A stretch of DNA of 64,000 nt from Symbiodinium natans (GCA_905221605.1 CAJNDS010002290.1:919501-983500), one strand, 5' to 3'; shown: positions 33,647-44,812, numbered from the stretch's first letter. The notes: generated by a model not told the origin, from the letters alone. Numbers and translations are program-made.

Positions 33647-33828
33647 GGCTCGTAGCCCTAAAACCTAAACCCTAAAACCTCAACCCTAAACTTAAACCCT
33701 AAACCTTAAACCCTAAACCCTAAACCCTTTCCCTGAACCTTAAGCCCTACACCCTAAACTCTTTCAACCTAAACCTAAACCTTAAACCCTAAACCCGAAA
33801 CCCTAAACCCAGGGTTCATAAGGAACCG

Positions 33829-33852
33829 CGGGGGGGGGGGGGGGGGGGGGGG

Positions 33853-33889
<37 letters not shown>
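33829..33889. repeat. Long G homopolymer
   Basis: About 60 bases of almost pure G interrupted once by TT. Such runs are prone to assembly error and G-quadruplex formation. Confidence 0.9.
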
Positions 33890-33890
<1 letters not shown>

Positions 33891-34868
33891 GGGTTGTTGG
33901 AGGCCCCATGTTTTTTCTTGCCAAGGCTAGTTGAGTTGTGTCTAGGCTTTAGGGTTTTTGGGTTGTAGGGCTCAGGGTTTTCCAGAGTTTATAGTGGCTG
34001 TGGGCTTTTGTGGGTCTTAGAGAGTTTGTAGGGTGGCTGTGGGCTTTTGGAGAGTTTGTAGGGTTTGGCTCATTGGGTTTGTGTGTTTTTGTTTGCATAG
34101 CAGGGTCCTATGTGCGCAGAGAAGAAGCACGGACGTCCCCGAGTAGGGAATCGGGTGAAGGATCTACGGCTGCGTCTAGGGTTGACGGTTTGGTTTAGGT
34201 TTAGGTTTAGGTGTATAGGTTTAGGGCTTTGGGGCTCTTTTTGTTTGGCTTCTGCAAGGGCCAAACGCTTTGAGCATGTTGGGTGGGGTCTGGGGCTTAG
34301 AAGGTTGCGCGGAATTCAGAGATCCCTCTGTGCAAGGGCCTACTCATAGCACTTCCTACGCCAAAACCTAAGCCCTAAACGACAGCGGTACCCCGTAGTT
34401 ATGAGGGCTTAATTTAGGCATATATGTAGTTACAACCAATCATGTGTATACGTATGTATGTATGTATATATATATATATGTGTGTGTTTATCACCCTGTC
34501 TCTCTCTCTCTTTATCTATTTATTGTTTGTCCACTTTCATATGTGTTTAGTCAAGTTGTTTATTGGGTCGTGTATTTCTTGGTGCCTATACAAAAGTGTG
34601 TAAGTCTGCATCTCTATGTATGTATCTACACATGTGTCTGTACATGTGCATAATTAGCAAACACAGATAAATACATACATGTATATGTACTTATATAACT
34701 GCTATGCAAAAAACGGCCCTAAACTCTAACCTCCCAGAACCCTAGGACCGGGAGTAGGCGCTTTTTTCCTTTTTTACGGTTGGGGTTCCCTTATAATCCC
34801 CTTATTAAAAACCAAAAAGGGTACCCTTTGCATTCCTAAACACTAGACCCTAAACCCGAGAACCTCAG
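33890..34868. other. Stretch without recognised gene
   Basis: TTTAGGG-like degenerate words (33950-34230), TA/TG microsatellites (34444-34490, 34610-34700) and a dispersed repeat (34755-34835). No exon seen. Confidence 0.5.
34755..34835. repeat. Dispersed repeat, family 5
   Basis: GGTTGGGGTTCCCTTATAAT and CCAAAAAGGGTACCCTTT words, also at about 16150-16225 and 58775-58840. Ends are loosely inverted, so this is probably a decayed MITE. Confidence 0.5.
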
Positions 34869-34953
34869 CATAACTTTATCGTGAGAGGATCGGGCGCCGA
34901 TGAGGGTCTACCGGGAACCGCACCGACATCTGCCCCAACAGGCAACGACTCAG
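34869..34953 (+). CDS. Candidate exon: HNFIVRGSGADEG...
   Basis: Frame HNFIVRGSGADEGLPGTAPT then SAPTGNDS; acceptor cctcag. The exon may end earlier at gtctac (34906). Bracketed C-rich/G-rich. Confidence 0.4.
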
Positions 34954-35204
34954 TTTGGGTTTAGGGTTTAGGGTTTAGGGCCTAGGATTTAGGATTTAGG
35001 GTTTAGGGTTTAGGGTTTAGGGTTCAGAGGCTGAAGGGGCTGCTAAGTTTTGGAGTGCAGGGATTCAGGGCCAAAAATCCGAAACTGTGAGCCCTGAACT
35101 CTAGACCCTAAGCCCTAAACCCTCAACCCTGAACCCTAAACCCTAAACACGTCTCAAAACGTAGACGCGCAGTGCAGTGTGTTGCGTTTTTGCCTTGATT
35201 TCAG

Positions 35205-35294
35205 AGGAGGTGGTGCGGCTGGCTATGGAAATGGGTCGATCTGAATCGCAGTACCCGACTGCGTATATGGACCATGAGCATCGTTGGGATGCTT
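35205..35294 (+). CDS. Unidentified gene exon: EEVVRLAMEMGRSESQYPTA...
   Basis: 29 codons, EEVVRLAMEMGRSESQYPTA then YMDHEHRWDA. Strong acceptor (tgatttcag) and donor (gtaagg). The single trailing T joins in phase to the exon at 35530. Confidence 0.6.
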
Positions 35295-35529
35295 GTAAGG
35301 CTACTTAAGAACTAATTACCCTAAAACCAAAACCCTGAACCCTAAACCCTAAACCCTGAACCCCCTATGCAACCCGATCGCCCAAGTTGGGTCTGTGGGG
35401 TCTGAGGTGCAGGGTCGACCACTTCAGCCCCCTGAGTCCCAAAAGCCCTATCCTCCCCCCCCCCCCCCCAACAAAAAAGACAAACACCCAACCCTAAACC
35501 CTAAACCCCTTACCCCTTAAACCCTAAAG

Positions 35530-35600
35530 TCATCCGACTTGCCGGCGCACCAGGCCGTGGCTCGAGCGACCTCTCTGGAGGCATCTTTGTGACCAAAAGG
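35530..35600 (+). CDS. Unidentified gene exon: IRLAGAPGRGSSDLSGGIFV...
   Basis: Joins the previous exon as ...RWDA-F-IRLAGAPGRGSSDL... and ends GGIFVTKR at GC donor gcttag, followed at once by TTTAGGG. Acceptor ctaaag. Family not recognised. Confidence 0.55.
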
Positions 35601-36598
35601 GCTTAGGGTTTAGGGTTTAGGGTTTAGGGTTTTGGGTTTAGGGTTTAGGGTTTAGGGTTTTGGTTTAGGGTTTGGGGTTTGGGGTTTTGGGTTTAGGGTT
35701 TAGGGTTTAGGGTTGAGGGGCCCTATAAACCTATAAAGTAGCACTCGTTCTAGGGTTTAGGGTTTAGGGTTTAGGGCCGCAAATATGCGAATTTAAAGAC
35801 AGTCATTCGGGTCATGCATCACGGGAATCCCCGTGGGGGTGGGGGGGGGGGGGGGGGTTCCAAAATGACATAGAGCCCAAAGGGTCTATCTGTAGTACTA
35901 TTGTGCATAAAACCATACTAAACCCCTAAGCCCCTAAACCCTTAAATCCTAAAATCCTATAACCCTAAAACCCCAAAACCCTAAACCCCAAAACCCCTAA
36001 ACCTCTAAACCGCTAAATCTGATACCATAAAACATACTCAATAGGGTTTTGGGGCACCGAATAGTACTACAAACGGACCCTTTGGAAGAGTTTTGAATAA
36101 GGAAGGCCTGGAAAGCTTAGACCCTAAACCCTAAACCCCAAACCCTAAACCCTAAACCCAAAACCCTAAACCCTAAACCTCGATCTTCGAGGCCTAGCCA
36201 GATTTCCCTCCACCCCGGACCCCTAGACACTGTAAAGCGCGTGCAACATTAAGCTCCATGAACTCTTTAAGCCCTAAGCGCTAAACCTGCAACGCCATAA
36301 ACCCCATAAACCCCATGCACCCTACAAACCGTATAAACCCTGGATCAACCCTATATTAACCCTATTTTAACCCGCTAACCGTCTAAACCCGAACATAAAC
36401 CCTCTAATCCCTCTAACCCCTAGCCTCTAAACCCTAAACCCCTAGAACCCCAAATCTTCGAGCCGAACCCTAAACCCTAAATCCTAAACCCTCTACCCTC
36501 AACCCTCAACCCTCAACCCTAAACCCTAAACCCTAGCCCTAAACCCTAAACCCTCAATCGCCCAAAAGGCCCTAAACCCGACATCTCTCTGGAGGCAG

Positions 36599-36657
36599 CG
36601 CTGGGCCCACGGGGGAGAAGGGCCGGGATGGCGGTGTAAACCCAGGCCCGCTGTTGG
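36599..36657 (+). CDS. Candidate exon, phase-compatible with 35530-35600
   Basis: Acceptor aggcag and gtttag donor, bracketed by CCCTAAA and TTTAGGG. The phase-0 frame begins RWAHGGEGPGWRCKPRPAV; another frame has a collagen-like AGPTGEKGRDGG run. Just upstream, CTCTCTGGAGGCA repeats a piece of the previous exon (35572-35584). Confidence 0.38.
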
Positions 36658-37170
36658 GTTTAGGGTTCAGGGTTTAGGGTTTGGGTTTTAGGGTTTTAGG
36701 GTTTCAGGCTTTAGGGTTTAGAGTTTTAGGGTTTAGGGTTTTAGGGTTTAGGGTTTTAGGGTTTAGGGTTTAGGGTTTTCGGGTTTTAGGGTTTTAGGGT
36801 TTCGAGTTTTAGGGTTTAGGGTTTAGGGTTTCAGGGTTTAGGGTTTAGGGTTTTAGGGTTTTAGGGTTTAGGGTTTAGGGTTTTAGGGTTTAGGGTTTTA
36901 GGGTTTTAGGGTTGAGGGTTTTAGGGTTTTAGGGTGTAGGGTTTAGGGTTTTAGGGTTTAGGGTTTTAGGGTTTTAGGGTTTTAGGGTTTTAGGGTTTTA
37001 GGGTTTTAGGGTTTTAGGGTTTTAGGGTTTTAGGGTTTTAGGGTTTAGGGTTTAGGGTGTCAGGGTTTAGGGTTTAGGGTTTTAGGGTTTTAGGGTTTAG
37101 GGTTTTAGGGTTTAGGGTCTTAGGGTTTCAGGGTTTTAGGGTTTAGGGTTTTAGGGTTTTCGGGTGTAGG
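36658..37170. repeat. Longest telomere-like array, TTTAGGG/TTTTAGGG mix
   Basis: About 500 bp of interleaved 7- and 8-mers in G-strand orientation, starting at the donor of the candidate exon. Confidence 0.95.
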
Positions 37171-37680
37171 GTTTGTGGGGTTTACGGGCTTTAGGGCTTG
37201 CAGGCCAATTCAGGGTTTAGGGTCTAGAGGGTTTTTTTAGTGTTCATAGGGTTTATAGCGTTTATAGAGCTGCTAGGGTTCATGCAGGGGTTATATAAGA
37301 TTTCATACGGTTTTCATATAGGTAGGGTTAATGTACGGTTTATTCAGGTTTTGTGTAGGGTTTATATAGGATTTATAGGGTTTAGAGCTTTTAGAGCGGG
37401 TTTTTAGGGGTTTTGTAGAGTATGTAGGGTTTATGTAGGGTTTATATAGGGCTTATGTAGTGTTTGGAGGGTTTATATAGGGCTTAAGGGTTTAGAGGGT
37501 TTATAGGGTTTATAAGGTTTATGGGATTTGTGGGGTGTTTGGGGTGTTTGGGGTTTATAGGGTTTATAGGGTTTATAAGGTTTATAGGGTTTAAAGGGTT
37601 TATAGGGATTTTAGATTTATAGGGTTTATAGGGTTTATAGGGTTTATAGGGTTCAGGGTTTAGGGTTTAGGCTTTGCAGG
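37171..37680. repeat. Degenerate TTTATAGGG array
   Basis: Units such as GGGTTTATA and GTTTATATAGG. Mirrored by CCCTACATAAA/CCCTATAGAAA units at about 38040-38240, so the two could pair as an inner stem. Confidence 0.85.
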
Positions 37681-37930
37681 GTTCTGGCGCTTTCGAGGGT
37701 TTCCGGGTTCAGGGTCTATAAGGGTTTTTGCCATGAAGTGCCATGGTTTCGGTTCAAGAACTGCATGTCGTGTCCGTTCACTTCACTCAGCCTTCCGGAC
37801 TGCCCCTAAACCCTAAACCCTAAACCCTAGACCTAAACCCTAAACCCTATACCACAATCCCGATACCCTAGCAACCCTCAACCCGCTGGGGTCACAAGCC
37901 CTAGACTCCCCCAAGCCGCGACCCCACATC

Positions 37931-38037
37931 TTGGCATGCTCCCCCGAAGACGAACAGTCCTTAATAGATGACAAAGGGGGGGGGGGGGGTACTATAATCC
38001 CAATTAAGGGTTGCTAGTTTGAGGGGGAACGTCCCAA
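37931..38037. mobile_element. MITE-like element, family 1, G-run expanded
   Basis: Left TTGGCATGCTCCCCC, internal CAGTCCTTAATAG, right GGGGGAACGTCCCAA. Flanks CCCCACATC and ATCCACATC agree at 7 of 9 positions. Confidence 0.65.
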
Positions 38038-38295
38038 ATCCACATCCTGTGATAAACCGTGAAACCCTATAGAAACCCAAAAGAAACCCTACATAAGTCC
38101 TGTATAAACCCTACATAAACCCTATATGAACCCCACATAAAAACCCGGCATGCGCTACAAAAGCCCTGCATAGCCCTACATAAACCCTCGATAAAACCCT
38201 GCATAAACCCTGCGTAAACCCTACACAAACCCTATGTAACCCAGCCCTGCACAAAACCCTCCCATGAGCCCTGAAAAGCTCCACATGAACTTGGT

Positions 38296-38404
38296 TTTGG
38301 AGTACTATACTTTAATACATTTTTTGGTTCTGGGTTCCTATTCCAATAGCTACTCATACCTAAAACGTATATACTTTTTGTCCAGGGTCTACTCCAAAGC
38401 AGGG
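38296..38404. mobile_element. Dispersed palindromic repeat, family 4
   Basis: Begins TTTTGGAGTACTATAC and ends GGGTCTACTCCAAAGCAGGG; relative of 21485-21595. Confidence 0.6.
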
Positions 38405-38719
38405 TGAAGGCCGAGTTTCTGCACCCGCCAAGCCGCTCTACGACCCTGACCCGAAAGCCTACATCCCTAGGCCCGAAACCTCTATCCGAAGCCCGAAACC
38501 CCAAAATCAATAGAAGCCCTGAAGCCCTACTACTAAGTCCCTTTCGCAACCCTGAACCCGAAACCCGAATCTCTAACAAGACCCTAATTAAACCCCGAAG
38601 CCTGAAACCTAAGAATCCCTAACACCGAAACCCAAAACCTAATTACAGTAAAACCCTCAAAAACCCTAAGCCCTAAACCCTCAACCCGACAAAAAACCCA
38701 GAAAACCCTGAAACCGGAG

Positions 38720-38784
38720 GCATCCTCAACGTCGACGGGAACATCCTCAACGCGCCCTACGAGGATCCTGCCGTGCGCAGCTGA
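38720..38784 (+). CDS. Candidate terminal exon: ILNVDGNILNAPYEDPAVRS
   Basis: Acceptor accggag; frame ends at TGA 38782-38784 unless a GC donor (gccgtg) is used first. Protein-like, not recognised. Confidence 0.45.
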
Positions 38785-39434
38785 GGGCCGGCCTTTCCCA
38801 TGCCGATCACCAATGTAGTTACCGAGCGTTTCGGGTTTAGGGTTTAGGGTTTGGGGTTTAGGGTTTAGGGTTTAGGGTTTAGGATTGAGGGTTTAAGGTT
38901 TAGGGTATACTTGGGCCCAAGGGTTCTTATACAGCAACCCATTTGCAGGCCCAAGATACACGCCAAACCATGTACCATGGACCCCATCGAGCAAGCCTTT
39001 GGGGATTCTTGGGTTTACTGTATACAGGGTGTAGGGTGAAGGTTATTCGGTCCTGTGTAGGGCAAGTCCTATATGGTAAGTTCCCAAAATTATGGTCGCA
39101 TTTTGGGTGCTCGAAAACATTAGGGGCCGCCTTACACTAGTGACTGCAGAAGGGACCAGACTTCATTGAATCTCAAAGGCCAGCCTTCTTTCCAAGCCTC
39201 CGAAAACCCGAAATCCCAACTGACGCGAAATCAAGACTGTTCCGGGAGAGGGGTGTGGGGGAACACACTAAAGCAGTTGCAGTATGAAACCCTATTTAGG
39301 GTTTAGGGGTTTAGGGTTTAGGGCTTAGGGTTTTGGGTTTTGGGTTTTGGGTTTAGGGCTGAGGCCTTATAGGGTTTAGCTAAGCCCTCAAGAGGCCCTC
39401 AGACTCCCCCCCCCCCCGCCCCGCCCCGGGCCAG

Positions 39435-39466
39435 CAAGGCGTTGAAGAGCGGCGAGGATGGGGAGG
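39435..39466 (+). CDS. Candidate short exon KALKSGEDGE
   Basis: Acceptor ggccag after a C-rich tract, GT donor gttcgg. Weak; shown because of clean splice sites and following G-rich repeats. Confidence 0.25.
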
Positions 39467-40121
39467 GTTCGGGATTTGGGGGTTGGGGGTTTGGGACTTT
39501 TAGGGTTTAGGGTTTAGGGTTTAGGATTTGTTTTGGGTTTTAGGTGTCGGATTTGTTTTGGGGTTTTTGGATGCATGTGGGTTTAGGTCTCAGGATTTAG
39601 GAGTCGAGGGTTAGTTCCTCTACCCTAGGCTATTCCAATCCCTAGTACCGTACAGGGCACGTGGCTGTGCTACACTTCAATGACTTGCAGAAAGGGTTCT
39701 CGTAGCCAAGTTATCAGGTTCCTCTAAACCTTAAACCCTAAACCCTACACCCTAAACCCAAAGGTTTACAACCTAAATAAATTGTACTACGTTTGAAGAC
39801 TTGGCTTGAGAGCATCCCCTCCTCGACTCGACTGCTCTCATCCCTGCCCGTTTAGCCCTAAACCCTAAACCCTAAACCCTAAACCCTAAACCCTAAACCG
39901 CCCTAAACCCTAAACCCTAAACCCTAAACCCATTCTACGACAACTTCAGGCTTTAAGGGTTAGGGCCTACGGTTTTGGGTTTAGGGATGAGCCTTATAAG
40001 AATCCCTTAAAGGGTATATGAAGGGCCCAATTTCCCTCATTCCCTACTAAGAACCCGGGGGTAGATCCCCAAATAGTAGGATCCCCTTAACGAACCCTAA
40101 GCCCTGAACCCTAACCCCTAA

Positions 40122-40215
40122 ACCCCAAACCCCAAACCCCAAACCCCAAACCCCAAACCCCAAACCCCAAACCCCAAACCCCAAACCCCAAACCCCAAAC
40201 CCCAAACCCCAAACC
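40122..40215. repeat. Variant array (CCCCAAA)n
   Basis: About 13 uniform copies of CCCCAAA passing into CCCTAAA; local homogenisation of a single-base variant. Confidence 0.93.
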
Positions 40216-40968
40216 CTAAACCCTAAACCCTAAACCCTAACCCCCCCCCCCCCCCCCAAATGAGTCTCGCAGTCGAAGGTCTATACATTCTGGGCAGTTA
40301 TTTCCTGATCTCCCCCCAAAAAAATGAAGAAGTCCCTTTATTGTTAGGGTTTTGGGGTTAGGGCGCATTATAGGAATCCTAACCCCCAAAGCCTCAAGGC
40401 TCTTGGCCCCTCAAAACCCTCTTCAGTTGAGAAAACGCATCCCAAGGGTCTTAGGGTCTTAGGGTTTAGGGTTTCTCTAACTGCTGGTCCTTTTGGGGCA
40501 CGGAGCCCTAGATTTTAAGGCTGTAGAAGGGACAGGATTTCACCGAGCTGCCCATCAACCTCGTGAACCCACCACCCCCCCGAACGCAAAAGCCTCCACC
40601 GCGACCACCAAACCCTGCCCCCGAAAACCCTAAACCCTAAACCCTAAACCCCAAACCCTAAACCCTAAACCCTAAATCCTAAACCCTAAACCCTGAACCC
40701 TAAACCCTAAACCCTAAACCCAGCCTTCAAAGGCCTCTCATCCGATCAGCTTTTGTAAGGCATAAACCTTAACTTAAAGTCCCTCTAAATGTAGTAGTTC
40801 AGAATATCGCATCATACCTTTCATGCTACATGTGCCTTAGCCTATATACTTAATCTTGTCCGGTCGGGGCGGGGGGGGGTGCCTCCTAAACCCTAAACCC
40901 TAAACCCTAAACCCTAAACCCTAAACCCTAAACCCTAAACCCTAAACCCTAAACCCTCCCGTAAAGAG

Positions 40969-41010
40969 GAGTTCATGGGCTCCCCTGGGGACTTCCGCTT
41001 CAGTTCCTGG
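40969..41010 (+). CDS. Candidate exon: EFMGSPGDFRFSSW
   Basis: Acceptor aaagag after a long CCCTAAA array; GC donor gctgtg. The frame stays open for another 50 bases. Unidentified. Confidence 0.42.
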
Positions 41011-41358
41011 GCTGTGGCAAGATTCAGTTGCGTGTTTTTGCATAACAAACACTTAGGGTTTAGGGTTTAGGGTTTGGCCAGGGTTTGGCCAGGGTTTGGG
41101 GTTGAGGGTTTAGGGTTTAGGGTTTATAGGTGCAAGATGTACATTTGTATATGTGTATGTGTGTGTGTGTGTGTATATTTATATTTATGTTTATATTTAT
41201 ATTTATATTTGCATGTTTATTTATATGTATATTTGTATGTATTTTTTTTATGTTTATGTTTAAGTTTAGCTATACATTATACATTATGTTAAAGAAAAGG
41301 CTTTCAGGTTGAGGATTTAGGGTATATACACTTTTTAGCAACTTGTTTACATGCACAG

Positions 41359-41435
41359 TGTGTTCTTTGGGCCTGCCAAGAAGTTTCGGAGCAAGAGTGT
41401 TGAGATCCGCCTTGGGCTAGGGGAGCTCCAAGGAT
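41359..41435 (+). CDS. Unidentified gene 3, exon 1 of chain: VFFGPAKKFRSKSVEIRLGL
   Basis: Only one of three frames is open. Acceptor tgcacag, consensus donor gtaagt. It splits a codon after one base (T), which the next exon completes as Trp. No telomeric repeats at this intron. Confidence 0.6.
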
Positions 41436-41509
41436 GTAAGTTCGCCAGGGGTCTTGACATTTTAGGGCCTTTGCAGGGGCGACTTAGATGACGCGTACGT
41501 GGCTTGCAG

Positions 41510-41557
41510 GGTTTACAGCGCGGGGACCCCTTACTGTGGTAACGCAGGGTGTGCCTT
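41510..41557 (+). CDS. Unidentified gene 3, exon 2 of chain: FTARGPLTVVTQGVP
   Basis: Acceptor cttgcag, donor gtaaga, phase-matched on both sides. Followed by a 40-nt intron. Confidence 0.58.
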
Positions 41558-41597
41558 GTAAGAATGGCCTCAGTGTACCCGCATGGTGGTATTTTAG
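41558..41597 (+). other. 40-nt canonical intron
   Basis: GTAAGA ... TATTTTAG, spliced codon T|TG = Leu. It is strikingly short and canonical beside the 0.3-2 kb telomere-repeat introns elsewhere in the window. Confidence 0.5.
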
Positions 41598-41710
41598 TGT
41601 CTGAAAAGATACTTCAGGATATGTCTGGCAGTATGGAGGAAGAGATCTCTGAGCCTTCGGGCCAGCGTTTAAATTTTGAGTTTATGACTCGGCTTGTGGG
41701 GCTTGCGCAG
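41598..41710 (+). CDS. Unidentified gene 3, exon 3 of chain
   Basis: Frame SEKILQDMSGSMEEEISEPS then GQRLNFEFMTRLVGLAQ; GC donor gccagg, phase 0. An ATG at 41564 in this frame would offer an alternative start (MASVYPHGG...). Confidence 0.58.
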
Positions 41711-41843
41711 GCCAGGCCTGAATCCTAAAGCCCAGAACTCCTCAACCCTAACCCTGAGGTTAGTTACAGGGGATTCTATTTTACTACCCCAAACAGGTAC
41801 TACATAGGGAGCCTTTGGGTAAACCCTAAACCCTAAACCCGAG

Positions 41844-41963
41844 CCTCCCGTACGCTCAACAAGTACCACCAAGACCTCAGCACATGCCTCGGACGCCAAA
41901 GCCTCAAACAAGAATGTTTCTTTAGAATCTTATCCTCGGGATGCATCTAGTATGCAGAGATAA
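41844..41963 (+). CDS. Unidentified gene 3, exon 4, possible C-terminus
   Basis: Phase 0 with the previous exon: PPVRSTSTTKTSAHASDAKA then SNKNVSLESYPRDASSMQR and a stop at 41961. Ser/Thr/Ala-rich tail, acceptor cccgag after CCCTAAA. Confidence 0.42.
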   Translation, partial: PPVRSTSTTKTSAHASDAKASNKNVSLESYPRDASSMQR

Positions 41964-42365
41964 GGGTTCGACAACGGTCTAGGGGTTCAAGCACGCGTTT
42001 GGGGATAAGAAAAGATGGTTGAGTTTGGCTCGGCCTGTTGTCTTGCAGGCATGCAATTTGGCTCTTTAGTCAGAAGGTTGGTTAGTTTCCTGAGTGACAG
42101 CGAGGCCCCCCCCCCCCCCCCCCCCCCCCACCCACCCACCCCACGCGTCAATACCAACTAGGCATAGCAGGTCAGCGGGGACCTGTACCATAAGCTATAG
42201 CACTTGCAAGCCAACACTTAAGGCCCTTAATGCTAAGGGGACCCCTCAGTTCCCTAAACCCTAAACCCTAAACCCTAAACCCTAAACCCTAAACCCTAAA
42301 CCCTAAACCCTAAACCTTGCTTCAATGATCTGTCAACCGCAAGCTCTCAAGGTGATGTGCCGAAG

Positions 42366-42449
42366 CCAGAGAATTACCTGCACACCTACCGGGACCTGTA
42401 CACAAAAGATCATGCCTCCTGGCAGAGTCTCTTCGTTTCTGTTCTCGGG
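42366..42449 (+). CDS. Candidate exon: PENYLHTYRDLYTKDHASWQ...
   Basis: 28 codons to SLFVSVLG at gtttgg. Acceptor cgaag; the frame is also open upstream and on to a TAA at 42588. Protein-like but unidentified. Confidence 0.48.
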
Positions 42450-43126
42450 GTTTGGGGCTTCTCCTTCCGGCCTACACCGATGCATTTTTACTTCCGGCAA
42501 ACAGGACTCCAACCCTACACAACTCTGCACCGTAGACTACACTCGCTGCTACCTTACTGGAAGGGCCTGATGGCTGAGACATTGCCCTAAACTCACAGTT
42601 CTACATCTACTGGTTGCAGCCCAAATTCGAAAGCGCAGTGGGGCGTCATCTGCCATAGCAAGGTTTGGATCTGCCTTGTTTCAGAGTCCCTTTTCTAGGA
42701 CCCAGGATAGGCACTGATTCCCGCTTTGAGGGTTTAGGTTCCCTTATCAACCCCTTTCAGCAAAAGGGCACCCTGGTTAATTCCTACTTGAAGGTTCAGG
42801 GTGTTAGGGTTTATGGTTGGAGCTTCTGGGGTTTTTATTGGCCACGTGAGGGGCAAATTTGGGACCAAGATGCCCTAAACTCTAAACCCTAGACCCTAAA
42901 CCCCAAACCCTAAGCCCTAAACCCTAAGTTCCCCCAAGACGGTACGCTTGGTGAAGGGGTGTGCTTGGGCACCATGAGACTCCTAAAGCGTGAACCGTGC
43001 ACCCTGGAGCCTGACCCCAGAACCTAGGTTTAGGGTTTAGGGTTTAGGATTTAGGGTTTAGGGTTTCGGGTTTCGGGCTTAGGGTACACCCTAAGTACCC
43101 TCAACGAGGTGATCATGCTGCAGCAG

Positions 43127-43177
43127 CTGATGGAAGGCCAATGCCCGAGCGACAGGAGTTCTACTGTTGGAAGGAGG
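43127..43177 (+). CDS. Candidate exon: DGRPMPERQEFYCWKE
   Basis: Acceptor cagcag, GC donor gctggc. The aromatic/Cys composition is protein-like. Family unknown. Confidence 0.45.
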
Positions 43178-44132
43178 GCTGGCGGCCTGGGACCCTAAAC
43201 CCCATACCCTAAACCCTAAACCCAAAACCCTAAACCCTAACCGTAAACCCCATACCCTATACCCTAAACCCTAAACATCCCTAAACCCTAAACCCTCGAG
43301 TTTGGGGGTGCAGGGTTTTCGGGGTTGAGGCTCTAAGACCCCTTTCAGGGTTCTTGGGATTTGCGGTTTAGGGGTTGCGGCCCTGAGGGTTGTTTGTCGG
43401 TGGAGGCTTTAAGGGTTTCATTGGGTTTAGGGTTTAGGGTTTAGGGTTTAGGGTTTAGGGTTTAGGGTTTAGGGTTCAGGGTGTAGGGTTTAGGGTTTAG
43501 GGGCTAGGCTTTCTAGTTCCTGGCAGTCAGGCCCGGTTTTGTGGCGCATTTTGGAGCTTCGACTTCAGGGGGACAGCTTCTTCGGGCTTAGGGTTCTGGA
43601 ACCTTTCGGTCAAGGGACTATTAAGGGAGGGACCCGAATCGGGGGACCTTGAAGGTTATTTAGGGAATTTACGGGCTACCGCAGGGGGTTAAATAGGGGT
43701 ATAGGCGAATAAGATTAAGGGTCCCTCCCTATATCTCTTTGGGGTTTAGGAAAGGACAGCGGCAGCTTCGGGCTGCGACGTTGGGTGTTTAGACGTGCTA
43801 AGACTAAGCTTGCAGCTCCCTCAACAAAATGGCCGGTGATTTAAAGAGTACACCCTAAACTCCCCACACCCTACACCCTAAACCCTAAACTCGACATCCT
43901 CAAGCGAATTCAGGGCCTCTTAGCCGAGTTAGGGGCCCCTCATGTACTCTACTCGTCAGAGGCCCCCCCCCCCCCCCCGTCCTCCCAAGCTCCGACCTCA
44001 ATTAGGCTTCAGGCTTCAGTGTTTCGTCTCAAAGTTCTGTTCTTGCTGTTTAAAGGTTTAGGGTTTAGGGTTTAGCAGGGTTTACGGGGGCTTTGGAGGG
44101 ACAAGCGTTTGATCCCTGCATGGCTTGGCCAG
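43178..44132. other. Stretch without recognised gene
   Basis: Flipped telomeric arrays (43195-43295 C-strand, 43424-43505 G-strand), C runs near 43963-43978, and unique sequence between. No exon seen. Confidence 0.5.
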
Positions 44133-44185
44133 GCACCATGCGCTTTCTGCGGAGCCTGTTTGATGAGCCTCCTCTGCAGTATTAA
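44133..44185 (+). CDS. Candidate terminal exon: MRFLRSLFDEPPLQY
   Basis: Acceptor ggccag; TAA at 44183-44185. Another open frame is Cys-rich (APCAFCGACLMSLLC). Weak. Confidence 0.35.
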
Positions 44186-44468
44186 ACTTCAAACGAAAAA
44201 GCGTAACCCTCAACCCCCCCCCCCCCCCCCCGACCACACCGACCCCCGCCCCCCCCCCCCCCCTTTGCAGGCCCCACGAAACATTGTTTTCTACCCCCGG
44301 CTCTGTTCGTCAGGGGTGAGGAGTAGGGGAGGGGTGGGTGGGTGGGGGGGGGTGGGGGGGTTTTTTCAAGTGTGAGGTTTGGGGCTGGCAGTGGGAGGGC
44401 CTCACCTCCCACACCTCACCCAAGTTGTACGCTGCACAGTTGAGTCCTAAGCGCCGACATGTTCTACT

Positions 44469-44645
44469 ATTTGCTTAAGAATCCCCCCGCAAAAAAAAAC
44501 GAGACAGAGAGAGAGAGAGAGTCTTCCTTATCAGATCAATATAGGGATTGTTGTTTTCATTTTCTGAAATATATATATATATATGTATATACATATATAT
44601 ATATATATGTATATTTATTTATTTATTTTATTTGTTCATTCCTGT
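44469..44645. repeat. GA and TA microsatellites
   Basis: GAGAGA (44504-44520), (TA)n-TGTATA (44569-44613) and a TTTA run after it, followed by G tracts. Non-coding. Confidence 0.85.
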
Positions 44646-44707
44646 TTTGAGGGGGGGGTGGGGGGGGGGGAGGGGTTCTTAAGGCAAAGAGTAGTTTGGG
44701 AGCTCAG

Positions 44708-44762
44708 GAGAGCTTCATCAAGAACTGGGAGCTGAACGCTGGCTTCCACTACCCTGCCCGGG
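44708..44762 (+). CDS. Candidate exon: ESFIKNWELNAGFHYPAR
   Basis: Acceptor gctcag, GC donor gcttag running into TTTAGGG. Unidentified; good coding look. Confidence 0.5.
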
Positions 44763-44812
44763 GCTTAGGGTTTAGGGTTTAGGGCGTTTAGGGTTTAGGG
44801 TTTAGGGTTTAG

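Larger units (their letters stand above)
38785..40968. other. Repeat-rich stretch
   Basis: TTTAGGG at 38836-38905 and 39499-39520; CCCTAAA at 39855-39935; a CCCCAAA array 40122-40215 followed by a C run; CCCTAAA at 40626-40720 and 40885-40955. A short DFTELPINLVNP frame at 40535-40570 is too weak to call. Confidence 0.5.

Noticed and set aside
36658-37170. CRISPR array
   Set aside because: The units are contiguous telomere-like heptamers without unique spacers, in a eukaryotic-type locus.
39930-39955. Exon PFYDNF before GC donor gctttaag
   Set aside because: Protein-like, but there is no AG acceptor between the CCCTAAA array and the frame.
41558-41573. A 16-nt intron (gtaagaatggcctcag)
   Set aside because: A 40-nt alternative ending in tattttag has the same phase and a normal acceptor, so the extreme size is unnecessary.
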